Shown here piece by piece: positions 20,701-28,431 of a DNA stretch of 64,000 bases (position 1 is its first letter; every line of letters starts with the position of its first letter). The notes under the pieces were generated by a model that made no database searches, was not told where the DNA came from, and worked only from the letters and a program-made list of their open reading frames with translations. Both the position numbers and the translations under genes were made by a program. This DNA comes from Streptococcus sanguinis SK1 = NCTC 7863 (lineage in GTDB: Bacteria; Bacillota; Bacilli; Lactobacillales; Streptococcaceae), in contig NZ_GL878509.1 in NCBI RefSeq assembly GCF_000194945.1, forward strand, positions 62,001 to 126,000, in the 5' to 3' direction.

Positions 20701-20816
20701 AGAGTCAGACTCTGCCAGAGACCGGAAACCAAGAAACAAGTGCTAGCTTCGCGCTAGCTGGACTTCTGGTTGCAGGAGCAGCTGGACTCTTCCTCTTAAA
20801 GAAAAAAGAAGACTAA
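17718..20816 (+). CDS. LPXTG-anchored M14 zinc carboxypeptidase
   Basis: A 1032-residue cell-wall-anchored metallocarboxypeptidase. It has a signal peptide (to about residue 33, QGKAAA), an Ala/Gln/Pro-rich linker, and an M14 domain with the zinc pair HADE near residue 307, the FTENPDGD and DPNRDTGY substrate-binding motifs, the third ligand in YDIHGF, and the catalytic Glu region HTIEIPEGNQ. A long second domain of unknown role follows (residues about 550-960). The carboxy terminus is LPETG near residue 997, a hydrophobic span and KKKED. AAAGGAG precedes ATG 17718. It probably trims carboxy-terminal residues from host or salivary peptides outside the cell. The cre box suggests use when carbon is poor. 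Confidence 0.93.
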   Translation: MNDSYKKRLYTQVLSLSAAVLMAVLAQGKAAADQQNSTESQPAANQIEAVTPATEAAPNQTGEKEQAPAPAADNPAVSAAAQTRAAASEEAKTQLADSTVYMSEPAELKETVQGQASQAGKLTWTLDNKPIADWKTWNMDSGTFTGQPFVTIEEKADGNNLHLNLQFQKLFGDDLSLRSPHNIRRTYRNFIGSHELIGTSQDLSLTIRKNIVLRPYEDFHSHEEMLASIEKSRQDAKTDRLVQIENIGKSAQGRDIKLGIISSDQKSIDDYLSTTNPQALTKPAEMLAALKNGNLDYKLPVLINNTHADEQPAIDIITGLFKTFATKDQVSFKTTAADGSEKLVTLKIQDLLKKFIFLFDFTENPDGDVLNTRALANGLDPNRDTGYQANPETRTVAGLINKWNPIALYDIHGFVKEFLIEPATPPHDPNFEYDLLADLMLDNAHHMGRAGVANSGYDKYIIPKLDWGDGWDDSFSGYTAVYSMYHGILGHTIEIPEGNQESYKAGYYAVLGGLDYLAQNPDKLMEMRLNFYLRGINKVEDPKAENELVGPDGQVVGRIKKGQEKFFPDYYVIPMGVDKDNDTQEAFNMIDYFKRNGVLVKELKEDSGNYKKGDLVVDMAQAKRGYANHVLYKGSNESKWAAMYAELVVNFPDMKGFKAQPVFGDKLFEGKLGDVTALRAARTSQVDYKAPYYVIANTSESAVKAVNQALAEGKKVYLTDDGYIVDTPTFTSLLDHYAIYGDALYKIPQGPTLKPLKVYAPPHQFYWAGMDSPAHTALALKNMGFEIVDSPEEADVIVLESNNYDKSLVGLKPTIVVGGSAMQRLEKLGILDGFDAERFKNGSDYEGLMKAIIQDQDPLTSGYKKDGLFYSNSGNWIAKIPANFRTLASIAGSDFYIAGWWPGNEQLANKVVAIAGTYKEQPLFVYAGNPTNRLHPVHFYRWISNAIFGSQLAELTDLSSPATPDPTYQAPSQTVLDWKPATVNPPAQTVVLTYKSQTLPETGNQETSASFALAGLLVAGAAGLFLLKKKED

Positions 20817-20821
20817 TACTA

Positions 20822-20861
20822 AAAAACACACTTCCCAAACTAGATGGGAGGTGTGTTTTTG
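20822..20861. terminator. Bidirectional terminator between convergent genes
   Basis: AAAACACACTTCCC, a 9-nt loop, then GGGAGGTGTGTTTTT. Flanking A and T runs serve both the plus-strand carboxypeptidase and the minus-strand oxidoreductase. Confidence 0.92.
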
Positions 20862-20874
20862 TATATAAGCTCTG

Positions 20875-21909
20875 CTATTTTTCAACATAGGTATGAAGCG
20901 GATAGGTCGGATAGGCCAAGTCACGCGCCAACTCTGAAGTTACATAACCTGCTGGTGCATCTAGCACAGAAGGGATTCGATTGACGATAGTGGCACAGGT
21001 CAAGGCGACGGTATCAGGCTTGCTGACTGAGAAGACTAGATTTGGCTCACCAGTAATTTCCCAATCACACATATCTCCGTCATTTTCACGATAGACCTTG
21101 CCAATACACTCTACTTCCAACTCAATTCCCTGATGGGTATGAATGGTTGTCACAGCTGACATACCCGTTACTTGCCCCGCCGGAACTGTGCGACCCAGCG
21201 TTTCAGAATAAACATCTTCATCCAAAATATAAGGCACGCTCTTTTGCGAAATATCCTGAATAGTCCAGTTCATCTTAGAGCAAATAGCTTCAGCAGCATT
21301 CCACATATAGGACGGCAGGCTCTCAGCACTGGCAATTTCCTTTTCAAATCGCTCTGAATCGTAACCAGCACCATGCGCTTCTGCCAAAGCCAGACCATAA
21401 TCTTCCACATTATAGCTGACAACCCCTTTCACCTTTTGAATGCGATTAAGGCCAGCCATAGCCAAGCAAGGCATATTAATCCAGTAAATATCCTGCATAC
21501 CAGATCCCATTACAGTGACACCATATTCTTTCGCCAGCTTGTCCAAGCGGTTTGTTTCAGATGGCGACGTCGTCCAAGGGTAGATAGCTTCCTCACAGGT
21601 CGTGATGATATTCACCCCATGCTTGATAGCTGTTTCAAAAAAATCATACATTTCCGGCATATAGGAAGCAATGGTGACAATGGCAATGTCTGCGTCACAC
21701 TCTCCAAAGACATGTTCAGCATTATCAGAAATCAGGACACCAGTCTTATGGCCTAGCTCTGCAAAATCACCAACATCCTGTCCTACTACAGCAGGATTGT
21801 TATCAATAGCTCCGACGATTTCCACACCGTGATCCAGTAGGTACTTGAAAATCACTTTAGACATCTTACCGCAGCCATATTGGACAGCACGAATTTTTAT
21901 ATTTCTCAT
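20875..21909 (-). CDS. Oxidoreductase, 2,4-diaminopentanoate dehydrogenase / DapB-like
   Basis: A 344-residue NAD(P)-dependent enzyme. The Rossmann start is [19 protein letters not shown] with [11 protein letters not shown]; further motifs are IATIVT-like strands, [13 protein letters not shown] and [11 protein letters not shown]. The pattern resembles dihydrodipicolinate-reductase-fold dehydrogenases such as 2,4-diaminopentanoate dehydrogenase. The substrate is not provable from sequence; an amino- or oxo-acid is likely. ATG 21909 has GGAGGG upstream. It is divergent from a MerR regulator and has a 19-bp-spacer promoter covered by a dyad, so it is likely activated by that regulator. Confidence 0.7.
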   Translation of the reverse strand: MRNIKIRAVQYGCGKMSKVIFKYLLDHGVEIVGAIDNNPAVVGQDVGDFAELGHKTGVLISDNAEHVFGECDADIAIVTIASYMPEMYDFFETAIKHGVNIITTCEEAIYPWTTSPSETNRLDKLAKEYGVTVMGSGMQDIYWINMPCLAMAGLNRIQKVKGVVSYNVEDYGLALAEAHGAGYDSERFEKEIASAESLPSYMWNAAEAICSKMNWTIQDISQKSVPYILDEDVYSETLGRTVPAGQVTGMSAVTTIHTHQGIELEVECIGKVYRENDGDMCDWEITGEPNLVFSVSKPDTVALTCATIVNRIPSVLDAPAGYVTSELARDLAYPTYPLHTYVEK

Positions 21910-21948
21910 AGCAAACCCTCCATTAATTGTTATTATTTTCACAATTAT

Positions 21949-21979
21949 AGTATAATATCTCTAGTAACTAGAGAGTCAA
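21949..21979 (-). promoter_or_regulatory. MerR-type promoter/operator of the oxidoreductase gene
   Basis: The minus strand has TTGACT (21974-21979), a 19-nt spacer, then TATACT (21949-21954). The dyad TCTCTAG-TAA-CTAGAGA (21958-21974) fills the spacer. An over-long 19-bp spacer with a central dyad is diagnostic of promoters that MerR-family activators untwist. Confidence 0.85.
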
Positions 21980-21995
21980 TAGAGGGTTTTAAAAA

Positions 21996-22832
21996 ATGAA
22001 AAAAATTTTGCGTATTGGAGAATTTTCCCACATAAACCAGATTTCCATCCAAACTCTAAGATTCTATGACCAAATCGGTCTTTTAAAACCCTATAAAGTC
22101 GATCCAGAAACCAACTATCGCTACTACCACATCAATCAATCTTCTCTGGTTGACTCCATTCAGTACCTGCGTCAACTGAATTTTTCTCTAGAAGACATTA
22201 AAGAAATCCTATCTGAGAAAGACCATTTTCAACTGCACCAGCTTATCGAGGAGCGCTATCAGCGCCTTCTAGAGGAAAAAGAGAATTTAGAAAAACAAAT
22301 CCAAGAAATCGAAATCTTTCGGTCTGGTGCCCGTATCTATGGCGAAAAACAGAGCGAGCAAGAACTAGAAATCCAAACTTTTCCTGAACGGCAGCTGCTT
22401 ACTTTTGAAATCGATCAAAATATTTATCAAATGAAAAGTGAGGAATACGAACTTGCTCTCCGCTGCTTCAAACAAGAAATCCTGCGTTACAGTCCTTTTT
22501 TCACTCATTTCAGCCGTGTTGGCTCCATTATGAAACAAGAAGATTTCCAAAAAGAAAGATGGATTTCCAAACAACTCTGTCTCTTCCATCATACTCCCAA
22601 TGAACTCCCTCACTTAAATCGAATATTGCTGCCGGCAGGAACTTATGCTGTTGCTTACTGCTCTTCCTTTGCAGATGAACTTAAAGCCCTGCCGCATTTT
22701 CACCAAGCTCTTATCCAAGCTGGATATACTCCTGTGGGCGATTATATCTGCGAGGTCATTCATGAACAACCACAAATCCAGGAACAGCACCGCGATATGT
22801 TCATCCGGATGCAAGTTCGGATAGAGGATTAA
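21996..22832 (+). CDS. MerR family transcriptional regulator with effector domain
   Basis: A 278-residue protein. The amino-terminal MerR domain reads IGEFSHINQISIQTLRFYDQIGLLKP, then NYRYYHINQSSLVDSIQYLRQLNFSLEDIKEIL. A coiled coil (LLEEKENLEKQIQEIEIF) links it to a carboxy-terminal GyrI/BmrR-like ligand-binding region ending DMFIRMQVRIED. Such proteins activate efflux or catabolic genes after binding organic ligands. AGAGGG lies 9 nt before ATG 21996. The divergent oxidoreductase is its clearest target. Confidence 0.92.
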   Translation: MKKILRIGEFSHINQISIQTLRFYDQIGLLKPYKVDPETNYRYYHINQSSLVDSIQYLRQLNFSLEDIKEILSEKDHFQLHQLIEERYQRLLEEKENLEKQIQEIEIFRSGARIYGEKQSEQELEIQTFPERQLLTFEIDQNIYQMKSEEYELALRCFKQEILRYSPFFTHFSRVGSIMKQEDFQKERWISKQLCLFHHTPNELPHLNRILLPAGTYAVAYCSSFADELKALPHFHQALIQAGYTPVGDYICEVIHEQPQIQEQHRDMFIRMQVRIED

Positions 22833-22924
22833 GAAAGGAGGAAAGAGGATGTAGCGAAATTTCTTACCAAATACTGGAGCATGCTCAGCTAGAAACGAAT
22901 CATTTCGCAAGCCATAATTATATC

Positions 22925-22955
22925 AAAAAAGGACGGGAAAACACCCATCCTTTTT
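22925..22955. terminator. Bidirectional terminator between merR-like gene and fruA
   Basis: AAAAAGGACGGG, a 6-nt loop, CCCATCCTTTTT: one mismatch in the stem, with A and T runs on both sides. Confidence 0.85.
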
Positions 22956-22982
22956 ATGTGCCAATAACCATTGCTTGGCATC

Positions 22983-25900
22983 TTAGTCTCCTTGTTTCTT
23001 CCTTCCAGCTAGAAGACCCATTCCCAGAAAAGCTAAACCAGCCAGAGGCAAAAACTTATCTTCTTGAGTGCCAGTCTTAGGCAGAGCTGAGTCGGGAGCT
23101 GGCTGCAATCTTGGCGTCGGAATAACTTTTCCTTTCTCACCTTGCTTCAGAGCTTGTGGCTGGGTCCTTGTCAAAGGCTGTTTAGCACTTTCAGCCACCA
23201 CCTTGCTGCCAACTTCTACTAGTTCGTCAACTGCTAGAGAGAGCACTTCCTGACCGAGGATGGTTCGCTGACCGTTCAAGACTTCTACAAAGACTCGCTT
23301 TTGACCTTTTTGGCCGGCTACAAGTATCCGCCGCTGCCCTCTTTCCAGTTCTGGATTTTCCTGTTCTTGAGTCTGATATGCAATCTCTTCCATTACGACT
23401 TCTAAGAACGGCTTTTCTTCCACTAGGTCCTTTATCCCTTCTTCCGGAGTGACCTGATGACTTGGCTTCAGAGCTAGGGCTGCAAGAGCTGTCTTCAGAT
23501 CCTGCTCTGCTCTATCTAAATCTGCCTGCTCCGCTTTTTCATTTGCCAAAAGAGATTGAGCTCGAGCCAAGGCTGACTGGTAAGCCTGAACTGTCTCATC
23601 TGTGTAGAGGCTCGGATCTAGACTAGATGTACTGTCTACCACTTTCTGCAGAGAAGTCTTATTAACCGCTGGCGCATGAAGATTGGTCACAAAGAAATTG
23701 CGCGCTTCCAAATCTCCATCCCAAAGCCCCAGACCGACGTAGGCATCATTATAATAAGGCTCAACCGTATCAAATTGGTGGTTCAGGTATTCTACACCGT
23801 CCACAGATACACTGACACCATTTTTAGTTTTCACTAGCTTAACATGGTGGAACTGGCCGTCATTAAGATGCTTGCCATTCATGCTACTTTCTGCAATCGT
23901 TTCTCCCATAAAGCGGTAAAGTCGAATCTTATCATTATCGCCAAATTGAATAGAATAAGCATTGCGAGGGTCAACATTTTCAGACGCATAGAAGATGTTA
24001 ATCAAGCCTTTTTGATACTTGAGATCCACATCCAAGTTATACTCAGGGAAAGGTATCTTCTGACCTCCCATATAATAATCATTGGCGCTGGTATTCTGAT
24101 TATAGAGGCTTTCACCGTCAACATACCATTTACCGGAAACAGCTTTTAGATCTGGAACATTGGTCTTAAAGTCATTACGGCTGATATTGATAGTGAAGAC
24201 CTTGGAAAGGCTTGGATTTTCCTTAGAGGCCGCCGTTACCTTAACCACACCCCTTTGCAGAGCAATCACTCGCAGCTTATTGCCTTCTTCCGTGACAGAG
24301 ACCAGGTCTGGCTGATCCACACTCCAGCTGACCGCTTGAGAGACACTTGCTGGCATGACATATGCTTTCAAATCCAAACTATCACCGACATAAATATTAT
24401 TTGTTACAGGAGAAGCCTGCACCAGTTCCAGTGGTTTGGTCACTGCCTGCTTGTCTTTCCAGATGCCCTTCAGCGGATAAAGAGCAATGTCAGCCTTAGC
24501 AGCACCACCTTCTACAAAAACACTAGCCGCAAGGCTATTTGGCGCAGGGAAAATCTGATTGGCACCCGCCACAGTATATCCTTTTGCAAAGACTTCTAGG
24601 CTGGAACGATCCACATAGAGATGCAGATCTATGCTGCCATCCGCATTGCGTTTGACGGACTGACTATCCACCTGAACAAATTTATTACTGAGAATAATGC
24701 CGGACCGGCTGCGGTCAATAGAGAGAGTTTCCTTTTCTAAATCATAGATAACTCTAGTCACTTCTCCATCCCCAACCCGCAGGTTAAAACCGACTTTCTT
24801 GGTCGTTTCACTCGGCCGGAAAGTAGAGACAATTTCATACTGAACACCGGAAAAATCTTTCAACAGCCCATTCTTCTCACTAACTTCTACGTCTTTATAC
24901 AATACAGCCTTGTCTTCCTGACGCAGAGACTGATAAGCTGTAATTGGTGTCTGAGTCAGCCGATAACTACCGTCTTGCTTGATAAGGCCTAGTTTGAGGT
25001 TAAGGTTGAAGGTGCCGTTAAACTTCTGACCGACGGTATCGGCTACCAGATTGCAGTAGTCTTCCCAGGTATTCATCCAGTTAGACTCAATAATGTCGGG
25101 CAGGGTTGGATTAGCCTTGCTGCCAAAGTCCTGAACGTAGTAAGTCATGGCCGCATAAGAGTCTTTACCAAAGTTCATGACCTGATCAGCCTGAACAAAC
25201 TCAGCATCTGGGACGAAGGTCCACTTGCCCTCCACCTGTCTAAAATCACCGACCTTATAGGAGCGCCCGCCACGAGACAGGACCCATTTTAGGCTACCAT
25301 CGTCTGCCAGTAGAGGATAGAGATCTGGGCACTCCGTATGGAGATCCGCATAAGTTGACTCGACCTTCCAATTACGCAGATTATCAGACGAATAAATTCT
25401 CAGCGGTCCGCCTGCAACGACCATAAACCATTTACCCTCCCAACGGAAGACCTTGGGGTCACGGAAATCCTGAGATTGCAGTGGATCATCCGTCCAGTCA
25501 GCTGCAATTTGATTAAGCTTCGTCCAAGTCCGGCCCTCATCCTTACTGTAGGCTAGCTTAATGCGCTGACCGTTTCCGTCGGCAGTAATCAGTGCGACTA
25601 AACCGCCCTGGTCATTGTCAAATAAACCAGAGGAATTGGTTGTATCTGCTACAATAGAGCCTGAGAACATAGCCCCATTAGCATCCGGATAAAAGGCAAT
25701 CGGCTGTTCTTCCCAATGAATCAAATCCTTGCTGGTCGCATGGCTCCAGTGCATAGGCCCCCACTTGGTATCGTCATAAAACTGATAGAAGAAATGATAG
25801 ACTCCCTTGTAATAAACCAGCCCGTTGGGATCATTGGCCCAACCGTCCTTGACCGAATAATGATACTGACCGCGATAGAGCTCATTGTAGTATACCTCAT

Positions 25901-27200
25901 CTGCCTGCCGACGATGGACATTGAGCCGGTAAGTCAGGCTGACCTCCTGCCCATCCGCATCCGTCACAGTACTGGTCACAGTCAGATAGTTTGCCCCCAC
26001 TGCCAGCGGGATACTCTTCAAATCACTATAAACCCTACCCGCAGCATCGGTCACGCTTACCTTGGCAGCAGGATTTTTCGCTACGACAGTCAAGTCTACA
26101 GTCTCAGCATCATGCTTGACATACTGGATAGTGATAGGAGCAGTAAACTGACCTTTCTGCTCCACTTTCCCAACCGAAGAAGTCACACTTATATCCTCCA
26201 ACTCGGGATTAGACTGAGGAGTGATTTCTTTATAAAAGGTATTTTGAAAAAGCAGCTCGCTATTCCAGTTAAGTAAGCCAAAATAACCTTCTGACAGATA
26301 AGTATTCTGCCCCTTATCATCTCTCTGGAGCGTGTAATCTCCTGAGCTGGCCACTAGGATATCATTGACATAGTAGGATACCCAAGAGCCGATAGAAACA
26401 ACCTTGAGCCGATATTTATTATCATCCGTTGGCTCGATATGTTTTTCATTGATAAACTGATAGTCCCGACCGCCTTGCCAACGCCAAAACTTCACATTGT
26501 TGCTGCCACCATCAATATTAACTGCATAGCTGCTCTTGTCATCCGGATTATTATTACTGCGGAAAATGAGGGCTGCCGCCCCTTCCTTACTGAGGAAGGT
26601 TACATCCGTTGAGTAAACAAAATCCTTGCCCTGACTTTGAGAGTAAAGGAAACTATCACCTTTGCCTCTGGCATCACTATAAAGTCCTTGCTCCCGGACT
26701 TCCCAAACTCCATTTTTGTCTCCCTTGGCTTCTGCCAAATTAGTATTGAAGCCTGACTGTTTATCTACAGTCTCTGCGGCAGGGAGTTTTTCCGAAACAA
26801 CTTCCTTCGCTGCTGTCTGTTCGTCTTCTTCCTGCTTGGTCTCTCTAGCATTTGCTGTGACTTGATCTTCCTTATCAGCCTTTTGATTAGCTGACTCTAC
26901 TGCTGCATCCTGACTACCCACTTCCGTCGTTGCAGTCTCCCCGGCTACAGAGTTTTCTACCTTATCGGCATTCATTGTAAGAGCAGCTGTTTGCCCACTC
27001 TCAGGCTCCGAGACAGCTGATGAGTCAGTCTGCAAGACCTGAGCAGGAGCTGGATTAGCCTTACCCTCATCCGCATAAACCACTCCGCCGCCATCTAACA
27101 AGAAAGCCCCAAAAGCAAGCAGAGCACACCCAAAAACCCAACGCTTGCCACTTTTTCTCATAAACCAATTTTTACACACTTTTTCCTGATGATTGTTCAT
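22983..27200 (-). CDS. fruA: Fructan hydrolase FruA (exo-beta-D-fructosidase), LPXTG-anchored
   Basis: A 1405-residue secreted GH32 enzyme that releases fructose from levan, inulin and sucrose. A signal peptide (KSGKRWVFGCALLAFGAFLLDGG) is followed by an acidic repeat-poor linker, a lectin-like domain, and the GH32 five-blade propeller with the nucleophile in WANDPNG (about residue 452), RDPKVF (about 580) and the acid/base Glu in ECPDL (about 621). A beta-sandwich, a Big-type domain, a second lectin-like domain, a coiled region and LPKTG (about 1371) with a short KKQGD tail complete it. ATG 27200 has GAGGTG upstream. The length is close to S. mutans FruA. A cre-like box upstream fits catabolite repression. 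Confidence 0.95.
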   Translation of the reverse strand: MNNHQEKVCKNWFMRKSGKRWVFGCALLAFGAFLLDGGGVVYADEGKANPAPAQVLQTDSSAVSEPESGQTAALTMNADKVENSVAGETATTEVGSQDAAVESANQKADKEDQVTANARETKQEEDEQTAAKEVVSEKLPAAETVDKQSGFNTNLAEAKGDKNGVWEVREQGLYSDARGKGDSFLYSQSQGKDFVYSTDVTFLSKEGAAALIFRSNNNPDDKSSYAVNIDGGSNNVKFWRWQGGRDYQFINEKHIEPTDDNKYRLKVVSIGSWVSYYVNDILVASSGDYTLQRDDKGQNTYLSEGYFGLLNWNSELLFQNTFYKEITPQSNPELEDISVTSSVGKVEQKGQFTAPITIQYVKHDAETVDLTVVAKNPAAKVSVTDAAGRVYSDLKSIPLAVGANYLTVTSTVTDADGQEVSLTYRLNVHRRQADEVYYNELYRGQYHYSVKDGWANDPNGLVYYKGVYHFFYQFYDDTKWGPMHWSHATSKDLIHWEEQPIAFYPDANGAMFSGSIVADTTNSSGLFDNDQGGLVALITADGNGQRIKLAYSKDEGRTWTKLNQIAADWTDDPLQSQDFRDPKVFRWEGKWFMVVAGGPLRIYSSDNLRNWKVESTYADLHTECPDLYPLLADDGSLKWVLSRGGRSYKVGDFRQVEGKWTFVPDAEFVQADQVMNFGKDSYAAMTYYVQDFGSKANPTLPDIIESNWMNTWEDYCNLVADTVGQKFNGTFNLNLKLGLIKQDGSYRLTQTPITAYQSLRQEDKAVLYKDVEVSEKNGLLKDFSGVQYEIVSTFRPSETTKKVGFNLRVGDGEVTRVIYDLEKETLSIDRSRSGIILSNKFVQVDSQSVKRNADGSIDLHLYVDRSSLEVFAKGYTVAGANQIFPAPNSLAASVFVEGGAAKADIALYPLKGIWKDKQAVTKPLELVQASPVTNNIYVGDSLDLKAYVMPASVSQAVSWSVDQPDLVSVTEEGNKLRVIALQRGVVKVTAASKENPSLSKVFTINISRNDFKTNVPDLKAVSGKWYVDGESLYNQNTSANDYYMGGQKIPFPEYNLDVDLKYQKGLINIFYASENVDPRNAYSIQFGDNDKIRLYRFMGETIAESSMNGKHLNDGQFHHVKLVKTKNGVSVSVDGVEYLNHQFDTVEPYYNDAYVGLGLWDGDLEARNFFVTNLHAPAVNKTSLQKVVDSTSSLDPSLYTDETVQAYQSALARAQSLLANEKAEQADLDRAEQDLKTALAALALKPSHQVTPEEGIKDLVEEKPFLEVVMEEIAYQTQEQENPELERGQRRILVAGQKGQKRVFVEVLNGQRTILGQEVLSLAVDELVEVGSKVVAESAKQPLTRTQPQALKQGEKGKVIPTPRLQPAPDSALPKTGTQEDKFLPLAGLAFLGMGLLAGRKKQGD

Positions 27201-27365
27201 GACACACCTCAATATTCTAAAAATAAAATCAGACTCCTCACAACCAAATTACTGCTACATAACGCACTCCTTTCACCTTTTCTTGTTCAAAATGAACACC
27301 TCGTTTAGCACCTAACTCCTTTATAAAAAAGAAGCAATCTCAATAATCTAAATATAACAAATTTT

Positions 27366-27381
27366 TGTAAGCGCTTCACCT
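27366..27381 (-). promoter_or_regulatory. cre-like site upstream of fruA
   Basis: TGTAAGCGCTTCAC shares the TGTAAGCG core of strong cre sites but mismatches the final CA. It lies about 165 bp before the fruA start in an AT-rich gap. It suggests CcpA control, as known for fru genes in S. mutans; a promoter was not assigned. Confidence 0.5.
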
Positions 27382-27433
27382 AACGTTTGTCACAAAAACA
27401 AAATGACAGATGTCATATTTTGGAAACGAAGTA

Positions 27434-27466
27434 AAAACAAAAAGCCTCCAAAACGGAAAGCTTTTG
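27434..27466 (-). terminator. Terminator after the ATP-grasp gene
   Basis: The minus strand reads AAAGCTTTCC-GTTTT-GGAGGCTTT followed by TTGTTTTT, with one bulge in the stem. Confidence 0.75.
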
Positions 27467-27478
27467 TTTGTTTTAAAT

Positions 27479-28417
27479 TTATTCTGAATAGGATGCTGCC
27501 AGCTCGTTCTTTAGATATTCTGCCAAGTGCTGATGAGCAAAAATTCCTGCTTTTTCTTCTGCTGTCGGATTATAGTTGGTATTAGTGTTCACATCATAGA
27601 CATAAATCTGACCTGCCTCCGACTCTACCCACTCAATAGCTGCCACATCAATACCAGCTTGAGCTAGAAATGTCTCGTAAGCCTGTCTTTGACTAGCAGG
27701 CAGTGGCTCCGTGATTTGAAACTTATCCGATGTTTCCAACTGAGCAGGTCTTTGTCCAATCTGACACCCATCTGCCGGGCAAAGCTGAAAGCCTTCTGAT
27801 GAATCGATGGACACTGTATAAAGAAACTTCTGGTTAATGAACTCCGAACGACGAATGCGACCATCCGCAGGCTTGATATAGGCCTGAAGCAGGGTAATCC
27901 CATCCACAGAAGGTTCAAAAGCAGGACTGTCTACATAGGCTTCCAACTCTTCCTCACTATTGAAGAGCTGCACTCCCAAACCTTTCCCAGCCCGATTATG
28001 TTTGGTAATCAGAGGATAAATATTAAGCTTTCTAGCTGCCTCAAGAATATTCTCCTGTCCCAAAACGGCTACTGTATCCGGATAAGCAATTCCAACTTCA
28101 GAAAGCTTCAAATACTGTTTAATTTTGCTGATTTCCAGATTAATAGCCCCACTTCCGTTGATGACCTTGCGACCGTGAGCTTCCAGCCAAGCTAGAACTT
28201 GTTCTGTAAATTCCGGTGCATAGCGGTGTCCACGCGTATGAGAAGAAGCAGACATCCGATTGTAGAAAATTCCTGTTGGGGGCGGACTCTGCAGATCTAG
28301 GATCCCGCTGGACAAATCCCACAGTTCATAGGGCACATCTTTTTCCTCCAGCCACTTGACCAAGTGCTGCGTCCACTCCAAATTTTCATGAATAACGTAT
28401 ACTTTTGCTTGACTCAT
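27479..28417 (-). CDS. RimK-like ATP-grasp ligase
   Basis: A 312-residue ATP-grasp protein. Visible motifs are NGSGAINLEISKIKQYLKLSEVGIAYPDT, the phosphate-binding loop TKHNRAGKGLGV, and the metal-binding end IYVYDVNTNTNYNP. RimK/LysX-type enzymes ligate an amino acid, often glutamate, to a carboxylate. The acceptor is unknown. It starts 15 nt downstream of a dicarboxylate/amino-acid symporter gene, so the transporter may supply its substrate. AGGAG precedes ATG 28417. Confidence 0.82.
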   Translation of the reverse strand: MSQAKVYVIHENLEWTQHLVKWLEEKDVPYELWDLSSGILDLQSPPPTGIFYNRMSASSHTRGHRYAPEFTEQVLAWLEAHGRKVINGSGAINLEISKIKQYLKLSEVGIAYPDTVAVLGQENILEAARKLNIYPLITKHNRAGKGLGVQLFNSEEELEAYVDSPAFEPSVDGITLLQAYIKPADGRIRRSEFINQKFLYTVSIDSSEGFQLCPADGCQIGQRPAQLETSDKFQITEPLPASQRQAYETFLAQAGIDVAAIEWVESEAGQIYVYDVNTNTNYNPTAEEKAGIFAHQHLAEYLKNELAASYSE

Positions 28418-28431
28418 AAGTCTTCTCTCCT

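Noticed and set aside
25716..26276. 186-codon frame opposite fruA
   Set aside because: It is antisense to the GH32 domain, has no start signals and no family features.
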